Assembly: GCA_026874595.1 (NCBI GenBank)
Contig: CM049321.1
Span: 15,581,479 to 15,645,478, forward strand
From: Sipunculus nudus
Lineage: Eukaryota; Annelida; Sipuncula; Golfingiida; Sipunculidae
DNA length: 64,000 nucleotides
Direction: 5' to 3'
Shown: positions 20,841 through 33,639 of the stretch, piece by piece
How the letters are laid out: every line of letters starts with the position of its first letter
Numbering within the stretch: the stretch's first letter is position 1
Made by a program: the position numbers and the translations under genes
The notes under the pieces: model-generated
Seen by the model: only the letters and a program-made list of their open reading frames with translations
Told to the model about the DNA's origin: nothing
Database searches by the model: none

Positions 20841-21866
20841 CTCTGACCACTTTCTTTTAACTCTTATGCCTGCGTAAGCTCTAAAGTCTGCTCCAACCCA
20901 ACGACCACATAATTGTTATTTATTGATTTCAACTGAAAGTCATGGTACAAAAAAGCATATATCACAAGAAGCCTGAGACATGAGCTAAATCTACGACAAC
21001 AGAATAAAATATGTTGCATTTCTAAAAAGATATTAACATTCATTAAAATCTGAGAAATCATGTCAACTCTGCTCTCGGCCGTCAAGGCTATTAGTCACAT
21101 GCTAAGACGGCTCTATTTGACAATTTTTGATTGGTTGATCATATCATGTCTAGCATCCTTAATTTGTTATTCCGTTATAAATTATAATATCCGTCATATA
21201 TTATCGTGCAAATTAAGGCCATGAATAAAAAATAAATTAACATCATTGAGTAAGGGAGTTTTCGCGAAATCACTGTGATGATTATAAATTCATACAAGTC
21301 ACAAGCCCTTGAAAGCATAAAATAATATATAATACCACTGTTGTTGTAATCATAAGTACTCTTTAATACTATTTTAGTTGTATTCAGGTCATTTTTTTGG
21401 TAACAAACTGTGGCAAATTTTGCTCTCAAGCAAGGTACGATGTTCAGAGAAAGAAAACGTCATATACTAATCTGATGTGAAGCAGTGAAGTTGGGGTCGA
21501 TCTCCTCATCCGACAGGACAATTAAGTTCTAAGCCCGAGGAAGCTCCTTCTCCAACATAAAGTAATGCAGAAGAGCTGAATTCAGAAGTCGGAGTCCAAA
21601 TATTGCAATAGTAGAAAGCTGAAAAGATAGGTAATGTTAGGTGGTTTGGTAAGGTGCATGTTCTGCTGTCTCCTATACCATGTAGATGCTATATGTGTTC
21701 TTTCAGAATCCTACTGGGAAATATCAGATCCTGAAAAATCTAAACGCATGGGGCGCTTATTCTGTCAAATACGGTATATAGACATTATCTCGAGGCCAGT
21801 AACGGGTTTCACATACTAAACCCATCATCTTCAGATCAGATGCCCAGTACCCTAATAAACACTATA
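20841..21866. other. No supported gene
   Basis: AT-rich sequence with short chance frames only (73 and 84 codons, minus). Nothing recognised. Confidence 0.5.
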
Positions 21867-21869
21867 TAT

Positions 21870-22700
21870 TAGGGCTCGATATCGTCTACAATTTTCATAT
21901 TGCAATATATTGCGATATTTGGTTCATATCGCGATAATTTTCATTGTATCAATTAACAGAGATAAATATGTTTTCTGGTATATTTTGCACATTAAGTGTT
22001 ATAAGTTATTGATAATGTTAAATATTATGACATAACAGGAATATATGCAGATCTGTTTATTTCACACAGGAAATATTGCAAAATTACTCCGTAACGTTTA
22101 TACCTATTGTTGACACAACTAGAAGCAATATTTATAATAATTTTTATTTTAAGTACAATTTCTTTATGCCTTATATTGAAAAATAACCTTGTAATAAAAG
22201 CGATCTGGAATGTGGTTTCGCATTGAGACGTTTTAGAATATGTGCACAATCACAGCCGTGTGCCACATCTCAGTTCTGCTGCTCTTAATCAATGATACTG
22301 TTTAACTGACACTCGATCTGCGTTTACACAAGATGTAAAAAAGCAATATTAATACATGATAAGCAATCATTTGACTGCATTTGGTGCTTCTTTCTTCTTC
22401 TTTTTTTGTGACAATTCTTTCCTTTTTTTGTGGTTCCAATAACTCATCAAGTAAACTCGTGTTCTGGGACAGACCTTTGTTTATGTGGCCTATCAGGGAT
22501 ACTTGAACCATCGCTAAAATACTCGAAGGAGTGCCTATAGACACAGTGGCGGCTTTCATTTTCAACATTTATCTAAATCAAAAGCCATTCAGATACCAAC
22601 ATTTGTAACAGAATCCTTAATTTGACTAAAATATATCAGTTTCTGTCAGGTTTAAAAAAATATCGAACAATATCGATTGTCACACCGCCAAAGGAATGGA
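21870..22700. mobile_element. Possible decayed hAT-like element rich in ATATCG motifs
   Basis: The left edge reads TAGGGCTCGATATCG, followed by repeated ATATTGCGATAT and ATATCGCGAT words. The right edge has ATATCGAACAATATCGATTG and then TCACACCGCC. Such TAGGG...CGATAT ends are common in hAT-type elements. The ends do not form a good inverted repeat and I found no convincing target duplication, so this is tentative. Confidence 0.25.
22547..22700 (+). repeat. Repeat R4, copy 1
   Basis: Aligns with 23687-23838 on the same strand. Shared blocks are 'ggctttca', 'cagata', 'tttgtaaca', 'aatcctt', 'tttgactaaaatatat', 'agtttctgtca' and 'caccgcc'. Divergence is roughly 25%, with indels. Confidence 0.6.
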
Positions 22701-23686
22701 CTTTCTAGGTTCCTTTAAACGGTGAACTAAACCGGCTAAAGTTCGCACACACTCAAAAAGAAGAGACATACCCGTGTAATATTAACAATAAAAATTGTAA
22801 AAAAATTAAACTTAAAGTTCTTTGGAGAGGCTTTCCATGCGCAAGGTAAAATAATCAATAAAGTCCATATGATTATACAAATTTACCGATTAATCCTGTC
22901 ACTCGCCGTTAGCATAAATCTCAGACACTTCGCCTGGCATCACGGCCGCTGGTCACATGATCGTCGCGCACGTGACTTAGGTATGCACTCCTCGAGGCCA
23001 GGCGGTTTACCACTGTATATACGACGCACAAGTGCTTCTTGCCGGAAAACAACAGTCTAGCTGAACACAGTCTCTACTCTTGAACTACTCGCTTCTCTGA
23101 ATCACTGACAGGTAGGCCCACAGCCTTCTCTGGAGCATTTACTCAGCCTTCTCTGGAGCATTTTCTCAGACAATGTCTATCCCTTTATAATCACCCAGGG
23201 TATATCCAGTAATCTGTACCCGAATATGTCACGACAATATACGACACAATTCACTCTGATCAGCGTATCAGTTATCCTGGTCTGTTTGCTGGGCTTCACC
23301 ACGGCATATACACATCAGCTGCTAACAAGTCCTTCTGTTTACACAACTCATAAGTCCGTTAGTGAGATTACGTTGGTCGCCCGCAGAATCTGACAAAAAT
23401 ACACTGGGAAATCGATCCTCAGCTGATCATTTCTCAGACAACCTCGGACACTCCTCTGGACCGACAAACTGTCAAGCTACACCTTCTAGCGCGCTGACTA
23501 AGGCGATTGCGCCTTTACTTTCGCGTTTCCAGCGTATATACTGATGCTTACGTCACATGTCTTGACCATTTTTGACAAATCCCCTTACAATATTATGTGG
23601 CCTGTTGTTCAATGCATGAATACTAAAATGGACACGCCTCCAGAGACTAACGTATGGGACAAATCAAATATGCCGGTGCGTTTGCA
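22701..23686. other. Sequence between R4 copies; short tandem duplication
   Basis: Contains a tandem duplication of CAGCCTTCTCTGGAGCATTT at about 23119-23168 and CpG-rich blocks (22920-23060, 23350-23540). Whether the R4 copies are the ends of one element could not be shown. No gene is supported. Confidence 0.4.
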
Positions 23687-23838
23687 GCTTTCAATTTCAT
23701 CATTTCACTAAACCAAACGCAAATCAGATACAGGAATTTGTAACATAATCCTTTATTTGACTAAAATATATGAGTTTCTGTCACGTTTGACAAAATATAT
23801 ATAGAAAAATATAGATTGTTTCACCGCCGAAAGAGGAC
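23687..23838 (+). repeat. Repeat R4, copy 2
   Basis: Second copy of the R4 repeat (see 22547-22700), about 1.14 kb downstream in direct orientation. Confidence 0.6.
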
Positions 23839-24148
23839 TTCCAGGCAAGACCGGCAAGAACCAATTTTCACGGAATTACGAATCTACCGAAAACAACTTC
23901 AAATAAAACACCTGGGTTCCCTCCACCTACGATCCCAGACTTACATCAACACATGATACTGCATATTAATATAGAACAAAAAATAGTATCAAATAACTGG
24001 TTTTACTATCTTTACTTGAATATGCAATAATACCATAATAATTAAATGAACAAGTCACTGTTCTCTGGTGACATCGATAGATGAAAACAGTATCACTATG
24101 CGCAATATACAAATCACATATATTATTATTACATATACATATTAAGAT

Positions 24149-24149
<1 letters not shown>

Positions 24150-24182
<33 letters not shown>
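24150..24182. repeat. (AT)n microsatellite
   Basis: Uninterrupted TA dinucleotide of about 33 bp immediately beyond the 3' tail of the LINE copy. Confidence 0.9.
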
Positions 24183-24186
<4 letters not shown>

Positions 24187-25885
24187 ATGTTATGATATGA
24201 TATGATAGAGTTCATTTATAAAGCGCAAATATAATATACATTTCTATGCGCTGATACAAAGGGTTAAGAAAATAAGTATGTCTTGAGAGCACGCTTAAAT
24301 GATTCAATATGTGTACACGCTCTAACAGAGTCTGGTAAAGAATTTCATGCGGTGGCAGCGTACTTTGAAAATTGTCTGTCACCATATACATTATGGGAGC
24401 GAGGTACACAGACTATCCTGTGAGCATCAGAAGAACGAAGAGACCTGCGGGGAGAATATTCCACAAACAGTTGGCGCAAATACAGTGGATACAGGCTATC
24501 ATTCAGCGCTTTAAACACCTGTGTGAGGACTTTGAATGTGATTCTCCTTTCGACAGGCAGCCAGTGAAGCTGTCTTAGAACAGGTCCGATGCTGTCGTAC
24601 TTCCTGGACCTTGTAAGTAATCGGGCTGATGCGTTTTGTGCAAGTTGGAGGCGATGGATGTTAGCATTGGAAGTTCCAGTTAGCAGGCTGTTGTTGTTGT
24701 CCAATCTTGATGTAATCAGTGCGTTGATGGTCTTTGCAGCTGTCTGGTCATCAAGATGGTTCCGAATCTTACCAATTCTGCGAAGATGGTGAAAAATGTT
24801 CTTCACGACTGATCTTGTCTGACACTCCATACTCATATTGGCATCGAAATTGGCCCCAAGATTTCTGACAGTGTGTACTGGTCTTATTTCTGCACTACCA
24901 ATACAGATCTTAGGTTCAGCGCTAAGGATCTTATTAAGATGGTACCTGGGTGATATGATAAGGAGTTCGGTTTTGGAATCATTCAACTTTAGTTTGTTCT
25001 CAATCATCCACGCTCTAACACCAGCTGCACATTGTTCAATCTTCCTCAGGGATTGAGCAAGGCCGTGCTGGTCACTGAGTTTGAAGAATTCATAAAGTTT
25101 GGTGTCATCGGCGTATCCGTGTCTATGTACACCGAAGGCCTCGACAACTCTACGCAGAGGAAGGATGTAGATAAGAAATAACAAAGGACCTAATACTGAT
25201 CCTTGCGGCACTCCCACAGTGAGCATGGCTGGATCAGATAGTACACCACTGAGGTTAACACGGTGAGTGCGAGTTGTGAGGTATGACTTGCACAAATCCA
25301 GTGCTGAACCTTGAATGCCAACTTCCTCAACTAGTCTCTCAATTAGGATGCCATGGTCTAACGCATCGAAGGCTGCAGAGAGGTCAAGCAGAAGGAGTAC
25401 TACTCCCTGGACTGTATCCAGTGCATGGTCAATATCATTCTTTATCCTTATCAGTGCTGTTTCTGTACTGTGCCTTGGTTTGTAGGCAGATTGGAGAGGA
25501 TCGTGGAGTTGATTCTGTGTCATGTGGTCCTGGATCTGCTTTGCAACCACTCTCTCCAGCAATTTGCTTGCGAACGAAAGATTTGCCACAGGACGATAGT
25601 TCTTCAAATCCTCTTGGTCAAGACCATCCTTCTTCAAAAGTGGTGTTATAAGAGCTTCTTTCAAGCAAAGTGGTACCTCGGATGATGTAATTGAGGTATT
25701 TATTACAGATGTAAGGCATGGCAATAATGAACGTAGCACAACAGGATTTTTCAGAAGATTTGTTGTCAAAGGATCCAGGCTACAGGATTTGTTTGGACTT
25801 ATCTGGATGAATTTCTGCAGCTCCTCGGAGGATACTGGATGAAAAGTAACCATAGCAGGCGGGGGTGCTCCGTATATATCTAGTT
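24183..25885 (-). pseudogene. 5'-truncated L2/CR1-like LINE, RT domain with nonsense codon
   Basis: Minus-strand remnant of ORF2 of a non-LTR retrotransposon; the intact stretch is 502 codons from the ATG at 25853. RT motifs are NYRPVANLS (~85-93), the catalytic L-D-L-S-A-A-F-D (D157), GVPQGSVLGP (214-223) and YADD (247-250). The C-terminal HWLPVxxRITFK region is typical of the Jockey/CR1/L2 group. The endonuclease and N-terminus are missing; an in-frame stop lies just upstream near 25894, consistent with the usual 5' truncation. A TGA at 24345-24347 replaces a conserved Trp position, after which the same frame continues 26 codons to TAA at 24264. The 3' tail has an ATAAATGAACTC block and ends in ATATC-type short tandem repeats. 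The copy is dead. Confidence 0.85.
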
Positions 25886-25889
25886 ATTA

Positions 25890-28030
25890 AATGTGTAAAT
25901 ATAGTCATAGCTACGATACAATAGTCTTATGTCATAATAGGTCAATTAAAATTGAACAATGTGTCAGAGAATATGACCTCTTATTTATACCTTTTACTTA
26001 TATTGTCACCATTTTTTAGCGATTGCAAAGATAATGGTCTGACTGACTGATTTCAGTGCGGCACAAACCCCTGACCCAACCACTGTACCGGCTTGAGTGC
26101 TTTTAACTGGTAATAATGGCAACTTTATAAAAACCTTCCCTCAGTGAAGAAACGTCCAATTGATGCTTAACGTACAAACAAGAATCAATAAGGATAGCAT
26201 TCACAAAGGAATAATATCATTAATGATGCCGTATTGTGTAAAACTGAATAGACTCTGGGAGTACTTTTGAAAGAAGCACTACTTTTACCAACACTTTGAC
26301 CTGCATGTGCTTATGTTCTGTTGGGTGGGACAAATAGGTTCCCTCTTGGTGGCATTTTTTATTTATCTGAACAAATATGACAATGAAATGAGACCATTCA
26401 AGAAATAAAATCATTTTATTTGATTAAAGAAAGTTTCTGAAGTGCATTTTCAAAAGATATTCCTACTGAACGAAAAAGGCATATTATATAATTTAATCTG
26501 TTAGTAGACACTTCATTTAAATAATGTATTTTCTCTGTTATGATTTGTTCCCAGTAAATGCGTGAGCCTAACAAATCAGGCTGATAGTGATAATCGCGTA
26601 TACTGTAACGTAATCATTGATTCTTCCTAGCCCTGTTGCTGTTGTGTTAGTTATTCTAAGTTATTCAGGCCTTAAAAAGGTAAGGATTTATAAGGACAAT
26701 AAACGGCACCAGGCAGTCTAACTCGGTCAGGGAAGAACCTATTTATATCCCCTGTTCATTATTATGGATGTCGTCACATGATTTTCTAGGGCAATCCAAT
26801 AAATTCCAGACAGTTGAGGGGAAAATGTACACTGATGTTGGCTGCTACATACAGACCCATCTTTTTTCAAGTAATAAAAAAGTAACAACCAAAGTAAAAT
26901 TCTACTACTACTAACATTAATGATAAAATAGCAATGATGGAAAATTGAATGTTAATAGTATTACTAAAGTGTACTACTGCTTATGATAATAATCTTTGTT
27001 TAAATATGAGGTTAAATATGATGACGATTAATATTATTAATATCATAATTATTGATATAAGTAAACACAGAGGTGGTAGTGTTTAGTATTATCATCATCA
27101 TCATCACTGATTTATGGGTAGAGGTAAAACATTTTAGACTAGGATGTAATTGCATGTTCATAATGAAATCAATTTCATTGAGCAATAGGAATAGTGCGTG
27201 AGGAACAAAGCATACGTCTATATTAAACGAATATCATAGTGAGCTCCATCATAAAAAGACGATACGCAAAATACATTTCACAGAAAAACAAATAATACAT
27301 CTTATTACGAGAGCCCTGAATAAAATGCAACACTTCCTGTCATGAATAAGATTGATTGAACAATATGAAGTGAACAATATTCGTACATCAATATCCATTC
27401 CTAACGGCAAAGGAGATAATTCTGAAGTACCCGAACTGAAGTACAGAACAACATAGAAAGTCTCTGGCAATCGATTTCACGGTGAGTTCACAAAGTGACG
27501 GCTGGTCCTGTTGCACCTAGATTTGTACTTTGTAGTTGAAGCTTATAGCTGATCTGACCCATTTTTTTGGATGAGTAAAGAAACACTGCCAGGTGTAACA
27601 AATGAATTGTAGTTCTTGCAGAAGGTAATTGGATTTCCGAAACCAATTCTGTTTGGTTTTCCTTAGCTCCTATGATTGATTTAAAAAAAGAGACATAAAA
27701 ACTCACAAGAACTAAATAAGCGAATCAGAATCAGACATAATTGGTGTATCTGTCGTATTATGGAATTTTAGTTACATATTAAATGGTTTACATCTGTAGT
27801 CAATTTGAATAAGAACTGATCTATCATAGCTCCAAGTACACATAAATGAAAATGTTCACCCAGTGCCATTAAAATGTCATTATTTTAATCTTTTAATAAG
27901 AAAACCTTTGTCTGACGTCATATGTAATGAATTATCATGTTTATTGATATGGGGTATTGATGAAAACAGATTTTATGTCAATTGCCCTTGGTCGTATTAG
28001 GGGACCCTAATCCAACAAATCCTTGAAAAT
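25890..28030. other. No supported gene
   Basis: AT-rich sequence with only short chance frames (64-73 codons). A small (ATC)n run lies near 27092-27107. Nothing else recognised. Confidence 0.5.
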
Positions 28031-28035
28031 TATAT

Positions 28036-28245
28036 AGCAGAAGCGGTTCCGGGGGAGGGGGGGGGGGGGAGGCGGTCCGGAGCCCTCCTTTTCACCCGAA
28101 GCAACCTTTTTTAAGGGTTTCCAGACAAAATTTTGCTGCCTGGACCCCCCTTTTCCGAACCATGGGACCTTTCTTTTGGTCTTTCATTAGTATTCCTGGG
28201 TTGGACCCCACTTTTCCTAAAATCTTGATTCGCCCCTGTAGAGAT
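28036..28245. repeat. G/C-tract-rich repeat-like block
   Basis: Contains a 13-G run (28057-28069), a CCGGAGCCCTCC block and repeated 'ccccctttt' and 'ccccacttttcc' words. Its edges (GCAGAAGCGGTTCC and TTCGCCCCTGTAG) are weakly inverted, as in G/C-rich MITEs, but no matching target duplication was found. The class is uncertain. Confidence 0.3.
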
Positions 28246-29062
28246 AATAACCCTGACGGCTCCGCCACACTGAATTCTGCACAGCGCCAAACAGTGCTGC
28301 GTATTATACTAAACTTAAAAAAACACGGGCGTGTTTCGTAAATTGTCAGGGCGTGCCTAAACCTTGTGCAAAATAAGCTCATAAAGTTGTATATGTATTC
28401 GAGATTAGCCAATAAATACCGGTTCTATGATTTTCTCAGGTAACGTCAGTGTGTGGTGTTCAAACCCCGCTTTTTTTATCCAATAAAGGCAGGCCCTATG
28501 AGCGCTGGGGTCAGCATGTACATCGTAACGAGGACACGACGGGCCAAAGACGGGCCCAGATCGATCAGGAATTTCCTATAGAGAAGACTTATATGTTTGA
28601 AAATGATGTCTCATTCAATTTTTATTTTTAAAAAATAAATTCCGGCCAGGAATTTCCTACAGGGCACAATGAAATGTGTGAAAATGTAAAAGTCTTCCTT
28701 GATTTTATTTTAGCCTTAGCAACTTGCATTTGTATAGCTGTCATCTGGACCCCCAAAGGGACCCGGTTTAATGCTTGTTAATGAGGAACTTTGTTTTCCG
28801 TATATAGAAAAAATTAACCAAAAATTGATTTTTATTTGCATACATGTTATGGTCTAGAGGGCCATGAACAACGAACACTTTCGTTCCGAAAGCACATGCG
28901 GTTTGTTTTCAATTTATTCGTTTACTTTGTTTCAAGTATAGATCAGGCATAAAATATAGATTAATTGCTTTTGTTCATTGTTCGTATATATAATTATTCA
29001 GGGTACCCTATTTATTTATTGATTCATGATGAATATAAAACGATTCAGTGGAGAGGTCCCTA
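28246..29062. other. No supported gene
   Basis: AT-rich sequence with chance frames only. Confidence 0.5.
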
Positions 29063-29105
29063 TCATTTTTATGCCCCCGCCACAAAGTGGCCGGGGCATA
29101 TAGTT

Positions 29106-29142
29106 TTACCCATGTCCGTCATTCCGTCATTCCGTCATTCCG
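29106..29142 (+). repeat. Short (CCGTCATT)n tandem
   Basis: Three tandem copies of CCGTCATT lie between the left hairpin and the ~180-bp array of the Helitron-like element. Confidence 0.85.
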
Positions 29143-29154
29143 AAATGAAACAGT

Positions 29155-30545
29155 TGTACGGACTTTTTTTCGCAATGCCTGCAGATATTGGCCTGATTTT
29201 TGGTGTGTGGGCAGATATAGACCAGTTACAGATCGAATTTGCGTTTCGTCCCGGTTGACCTACTTTTGACCGTTTTACGGCTCCTAAACTTAGAAAATTT
29301 CATGAAAATTAGAAATATTCATGACAGATACACATGTACGGACTTTTTTCGCAATGCCTGCAGATATTGGCCTGATTTTTGGTGTGTGAGCAGATATAGA
29401 CCAGTTACAGATTGAGTTCGCGTTTCGTCCTGGTTGACCTACTTTTGACCGTTTTACGGCTCCTAAATTTAGAAAATTTCATGAAAAATAGAAATATTCA
29501 TGACAGATACACATGTACGGACTTTTTTTTCGCAATGCCTGCAGATATTGGCCTGATTTTTGGTGTGTGAGCAGATATAAACCAGTTACAGATCGAGTTC
29601 GCGTTTCGTTCTGGTTGACCTACTTTTGACCGTTTTACGGCTCCTAAACTTAGAAAATTTCATGAAAAATAGAAATATTCATGACAGATACACATGTACG
29701 GACTTTTTTCGCAATGCCTGCAGATATTGGCCTGATTTTTGGTGTGTGAGCAGATATAGACCAGTTAGAGATCGAGTTCGCATTTCGTCCTGGTTGACCT
29801 ACTTTTGACCGTTTAACGGCTCCTGAACATAGAAAATTTCATGAAAAATATGAAATTTCATGACAAATACACATGTACGGTTTTTTTTTCAGTGCCTGCA
29901 GATATTGGCCTGATTTTTGGTGTGTTGGCAGATAATGACCAGTTACAGATGGAGTTCGCGTTTTGCCCCAGTTGACCTATTTTTGACCGTTTGGCGGTGC
30001 TCTCACATAGACAATTTCATAAAAAAGTGCACATGTATGGACTTTTTTTCGCAGTGCCTGCAGATATGGGCCTGATTTTTGGTGTGTAGGCAGATAATGA
30101 CCAGTTACAGATCGAGTTCCTGTTTTGTCTCAGTTGACCTACTTTTGACCATTTGTCTGCTCCTGAACATAGAAAGTTTCATGAAAAATATAAATTTTCA
30201 TAACAAATGCATATGTACTGACTTTTTTTCCTCAATGCCTGCAGATACCACCCTGATTTTTTTTGTGTGGGCAGATAATGACAGTTACAGATCGAGTTTG
30301 CGTTTCATCCTGGTTGACCTACTTTTGATTGTTTTACGGATCCTAAACATAGAAAATTTCATGAAAGACAGAAATTTTTTATGGAAAATGCACATGTATG
30401 GACTTTTTTTCACAATGCCTGCATATACTGGCATGATTTTTGGTGTGTTGCTTGATAATGACCCGTTACAGATCGAGTTTGCATTTTGCCCTTGTTGACC
30501 TACTTTTGACCACATGACACCTCCTGAACTTAAAAAAATTTCCAA
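29155..30545 (+). repeat. ~180-bp tandem array, eight units
   Basis: Units start with TGTACGGACTTTTTTTCGC at 29155, 29335, 29514, 29695, 29874, 30034, 30214 and 30395. Spacing is 180, 179, 181, 179, 160, 180 and 181 bp. Each contains CCTGCAGATATTGGCCTGAT, GACCAGTTACAGATCGAGTT, GGTTGACCTACTTTTGACCG and AGAAAATTTCATGAAA. The first five units are most alike and later ones diverge. Since 180 is a multiple of three, some frames stay open (139 codons at 30079-30498); these are not considered genes. Confidence 0.9.
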
Positions 30546-30609
30546 ATTTTACAAATGTTTCTACTTTGCCCAAGGCGGGGGCATTCGTGTCGTTCCGACA
30601 CATCTAGTT

Positions 30610-32085
30610 TTTATCTATAAGGGTGCTTTTCCGTCTGTGTGCGTTGGGGGGGGGGGGGGAGGGGCGCTTTAATTTTGTTTATAAATCCATGGCTCCCTAT
30701 TTGTGCATGCTATAGATATCTTGTCGAGTGTCAACTTATCAGGAACACATTTATAGTTTACTATTATTATGACAGACCAGGTATGGATGTGTTTGAGATG
30801 CAAAATATTAAATATTCAAATTCATACGAGCAAATATAGGTCTGGTCTTATTTATTATTAAACGTTTTTATCATACGTGGCGAATGTCCCAAGAAAGTAA
30901 ACAAATCTTTGGTAGTTCCTTCGATCTGTTTGGTGGAACATGGTTCAAGCTAATATATGTAAACCGTAAGCTATTGTATAGCAAAAGGAAGGGTTTTCAC
31001 AGAATCACGGTAGTCATCGAGATCATTCACTGCTGTCAAAGTATGTAACAATCTGACGCATCTGCCCTCGCCTTGGCTGCGGCATTTTTTAACTATTTTA
31101 AACCCTTATTATGTTTCTGTAAATATTTCCTTTATTCTTCCAAGTTTCAATTGGCTTTGTCGTTATTGTGATAGTATTGTTGTTGATAGTACATATAGCA
31201 TGAGAGGCACATACAGTAGTGTCGGTAAAACATGTAGGTTGCTTGCTTATAGGTTAATTATAGCTAGGGATCCCTGCTAAGACCTCCGTATGATTTTTGT
31301 TTCAGTTAAGCATGGTGGATAAAGTATATATATATATAAGAATATACGTGCCAATAAAAGCGGAAAATTATGCATCCATCTGTTATAGTCCATCACTATA
31401 CTGCTTCAACAAGTAGACAGCCTTGGATTTATACCGAATACAAAGTTTATTATAATCACAAAACTGAATTGTTATTATAACGAAGAAAAAGTAGGGAGCC
31501 GGAAACCTTTTGTATCGCCTCGATAAAATTCACTCGGAGGACCTGCTTAAAGTCACATTCAGAGCGTCAACATGTTATCTCCAGAAAACTGAATAAAATA
31601 TATATTTTCTACTCAAACATCAAAGATTTTGGATTAATTTTAAGGCAAAAAAGGTTTGGTGCTCTGTACCCTTTTTGGGGTGATTTGTTTACCTTCTTTT
31701 GCATTAATATTTATTAATATGTCTATGCATAAACAAAAAACAAGAAGAAACTTTAGCTTTGCAATTTGAAACAATTTAGCAATATCTGACTTGTGACTTT
31801 TCCTAGCTTGCGTGTAAGTTCTTGATAAAAAATTGAGGCCATTTTTCATGCAGTACACAATGCAGAATTTAACAGCACAAGAACAGCCTGTGCAAACAAT
31901 TGGTCACAAGTAGCCTACCTAGTTTTTGTGCATGTATTTAGCCTGTATATATGTATTGATATGGAAGAAAATAGTGTCCAAAAACAAAATAACAGGATTC
32001 TTCTCACAATCTCAGAGAGGTTTTTATAGGCAAAATTATATATAGTAGCAGGGGCGAAATTGCCTGTTGTAGTGCGGGGTTGGGG
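30610..32085. other. No supported gene
   Basis: A 14-G run at 30646-30659, then AT-rich sequence with a short (TA)n at about 31328-31340. Nothing recognised. Confidence 0.5.
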
Positions 32086-32087
32086 GA

Positions 32088-32330
32088 TCTGTGGTGGATC
32101 CAGAATCAAAGGGGGGATGGGGGGGGGGGGGCTCGTATGTAGGTTATAGAGCGGCTAAGTTTGTAGACCTACAATGCTGAGGCTCCCCCCCCCCCCCCCC
32201 CGCATTCTGTTAAGTTTAGGTTTGCAGCGCTTTATTTGAATTAGGATGTTTCAAAGGGGGTTTTGTTTTATATCATGATTTTACAGAAGGGTAAACCAAC
32301 AAAAATCATTTATGGATCCGCCGCTCCATA
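32088..32330. mobile_element. Candidate MITE with poly-G and poly-C arms
   Basis: The left edge TGGTGGATCCAG (about 32090) and the right edge TGGATCCGCCGCTCC (about 32314-32328) are imperfect inverted repeats. Inside, a 13-G run (32119-32131) and a 17-C run (32185-32201) face each other and could pair. No clear target duplication was identified. TGG(C/T)GGATCC-type ends are seen in several MITE families, so this is a guess by form. Confidence 0.3.
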
Positions 32331-33107
32331 TTATTTTTGAATATTTTTTGTTCAAATGAAGATCAGGTCATCATTAATTTTGTTAATTTGTTTTATGATA
32401 CAAATTCCTTTAAAGAATTCTCAAAACTATTGGAAATGAACACAGTTTCGTTTTGATATTTACACCATTCAATAATTAAACCAATTTTCAGTATTTTCTT
32501 GGAAAGCTGGCCAAAGTCCACATATTTGGTAAAGAAATGACGAAAAAAAAAATCGGGAGCTCGCACTATTTCTTTTGTCCCTAGTCAATAGAACAATATA
32601 CTTTAGTGTGGGAACTAAATGAATCCGCTTCCGCTAAGGACTGGATACCATATGACAAGTAAACTTCACTTAACGAATTATATGTAAAACAACAAGGGAT
32701 TTTAAACAAGATACATGTAAAGCCGAACACCCGAGATGCTCGCGAATGAGCGATAAAAGGGACTCTGCTATGCAGTGTACGACCTTGGGAATGAGCTCAA
32801 GGTCAAAAATAAATATCAGGTCCAAATATGTGACCTAGGAGTAATAATGTGCCCTATTTTATGTTTTTTAAAAAAAATCAGCGATATTGGAGATCTAGTG
32901 CAATTAAAAAAATGGCGGAATAAAGAACAATAATGAAAAATAAATCAATAGTGTTTCACTGATAGGTCCAACCACCAAAACATTTAACTTAGAAGTATAA
33001 ATTTAAACTTATCATCCCTTATTAGCCCCCCCCCCCCCGTGTTAGGTTGGGAGGCAAAACAAGGTTATAAGAAATCATGGTGTCATTGGGGCTTGACTTA
33101 TATTAAC

Positions 33108-33114
<7 letters not shown>
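32331..33114. other. No supported gene
   Basis: AT-rich sequence with a 13-C run (33026-33038). No motif recognised. Confidence 0.5.

Positions 33115-33163
<49 letters not shown>
33115..33163. repeat. (AT)n microsatellite
   Basis: 49 bp of uninterrupted AT dinucleotide. Confidence 0.95.
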
Positions 33164-33165
<2 letters not shown>

Positions 33166-33639
33166 AAAATACTGTAATACTTATCTCAGCTAGTAAGGTA
33201 TCCATATTGATATTTAATGATAGTGAAGGTTTTACCAAGACGGGCGACAGGTCATTACTTAGCGTGCCGTACCATTATTCCGACTGAGTGTTTTTACTTT
33301 GTAAATTTATATATGACATCTCTCAATATGCCCAATCAACAGCTCTGTCTAAAGACGCATTTCATGCTGGATAAACTCATTGTACATGTAATAGACATAA
33401 TAGTCATTTCACTTCGGGGTCTCGTTTGTTACCTTTTGGTTACGGATACTAATAACTCTTCAAATGTAAGCGTGGCAGAAGAAGCCTGTCGTGACTGAGC
33501 ATTTTGTTGCACAGAACAGTAAAAGATAATTGAAAATTAAAACTGTGCGATACATATGTATAAAAAGTAAAGTGTGTGGTTTTATAGTCTGATATCACTG
33601 ACCACGTCAGTCTCATCCCACTCATTCTTGTTGCTTCTC

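Larger units (their letters stand above)
29063..30607 (+). mobile_element. Helentron/HINE-like non-autonomous element with minisatellite core
   Basis: Starts with TC after an A (29062|29063). A near-perfect hairpin follows at 29071-29099 (ATGCCCC-c-GCCAC-AAA-GTGGC-c-GGGGCAT). The right end carries the inverted copy GGCGGGGGCAT (30574-30584) of the left ATGCCCCCGCC (29071-29081). It then has a perfect hairpin GTGTCG-TTC-CGACAC (30587-30601) and, 2 nt later, CTAG (30604-30607) followed by T. A 3' hairpin just before a CTRR end, with insertion next to T, is the Helitron signature. Subterminal inverted repeats plus an internal tandem array match the Helentron-associated elements (HINEs). No Rep/helicase frame is present. 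The assignment is structural; exact ends need other copies. Confidence 0.6.

Noticed and set aside
28036-28245. Complete MITE
   Set aside because: Weakly inverted edges but no matching target duplication; kept only as a repeat-like block.
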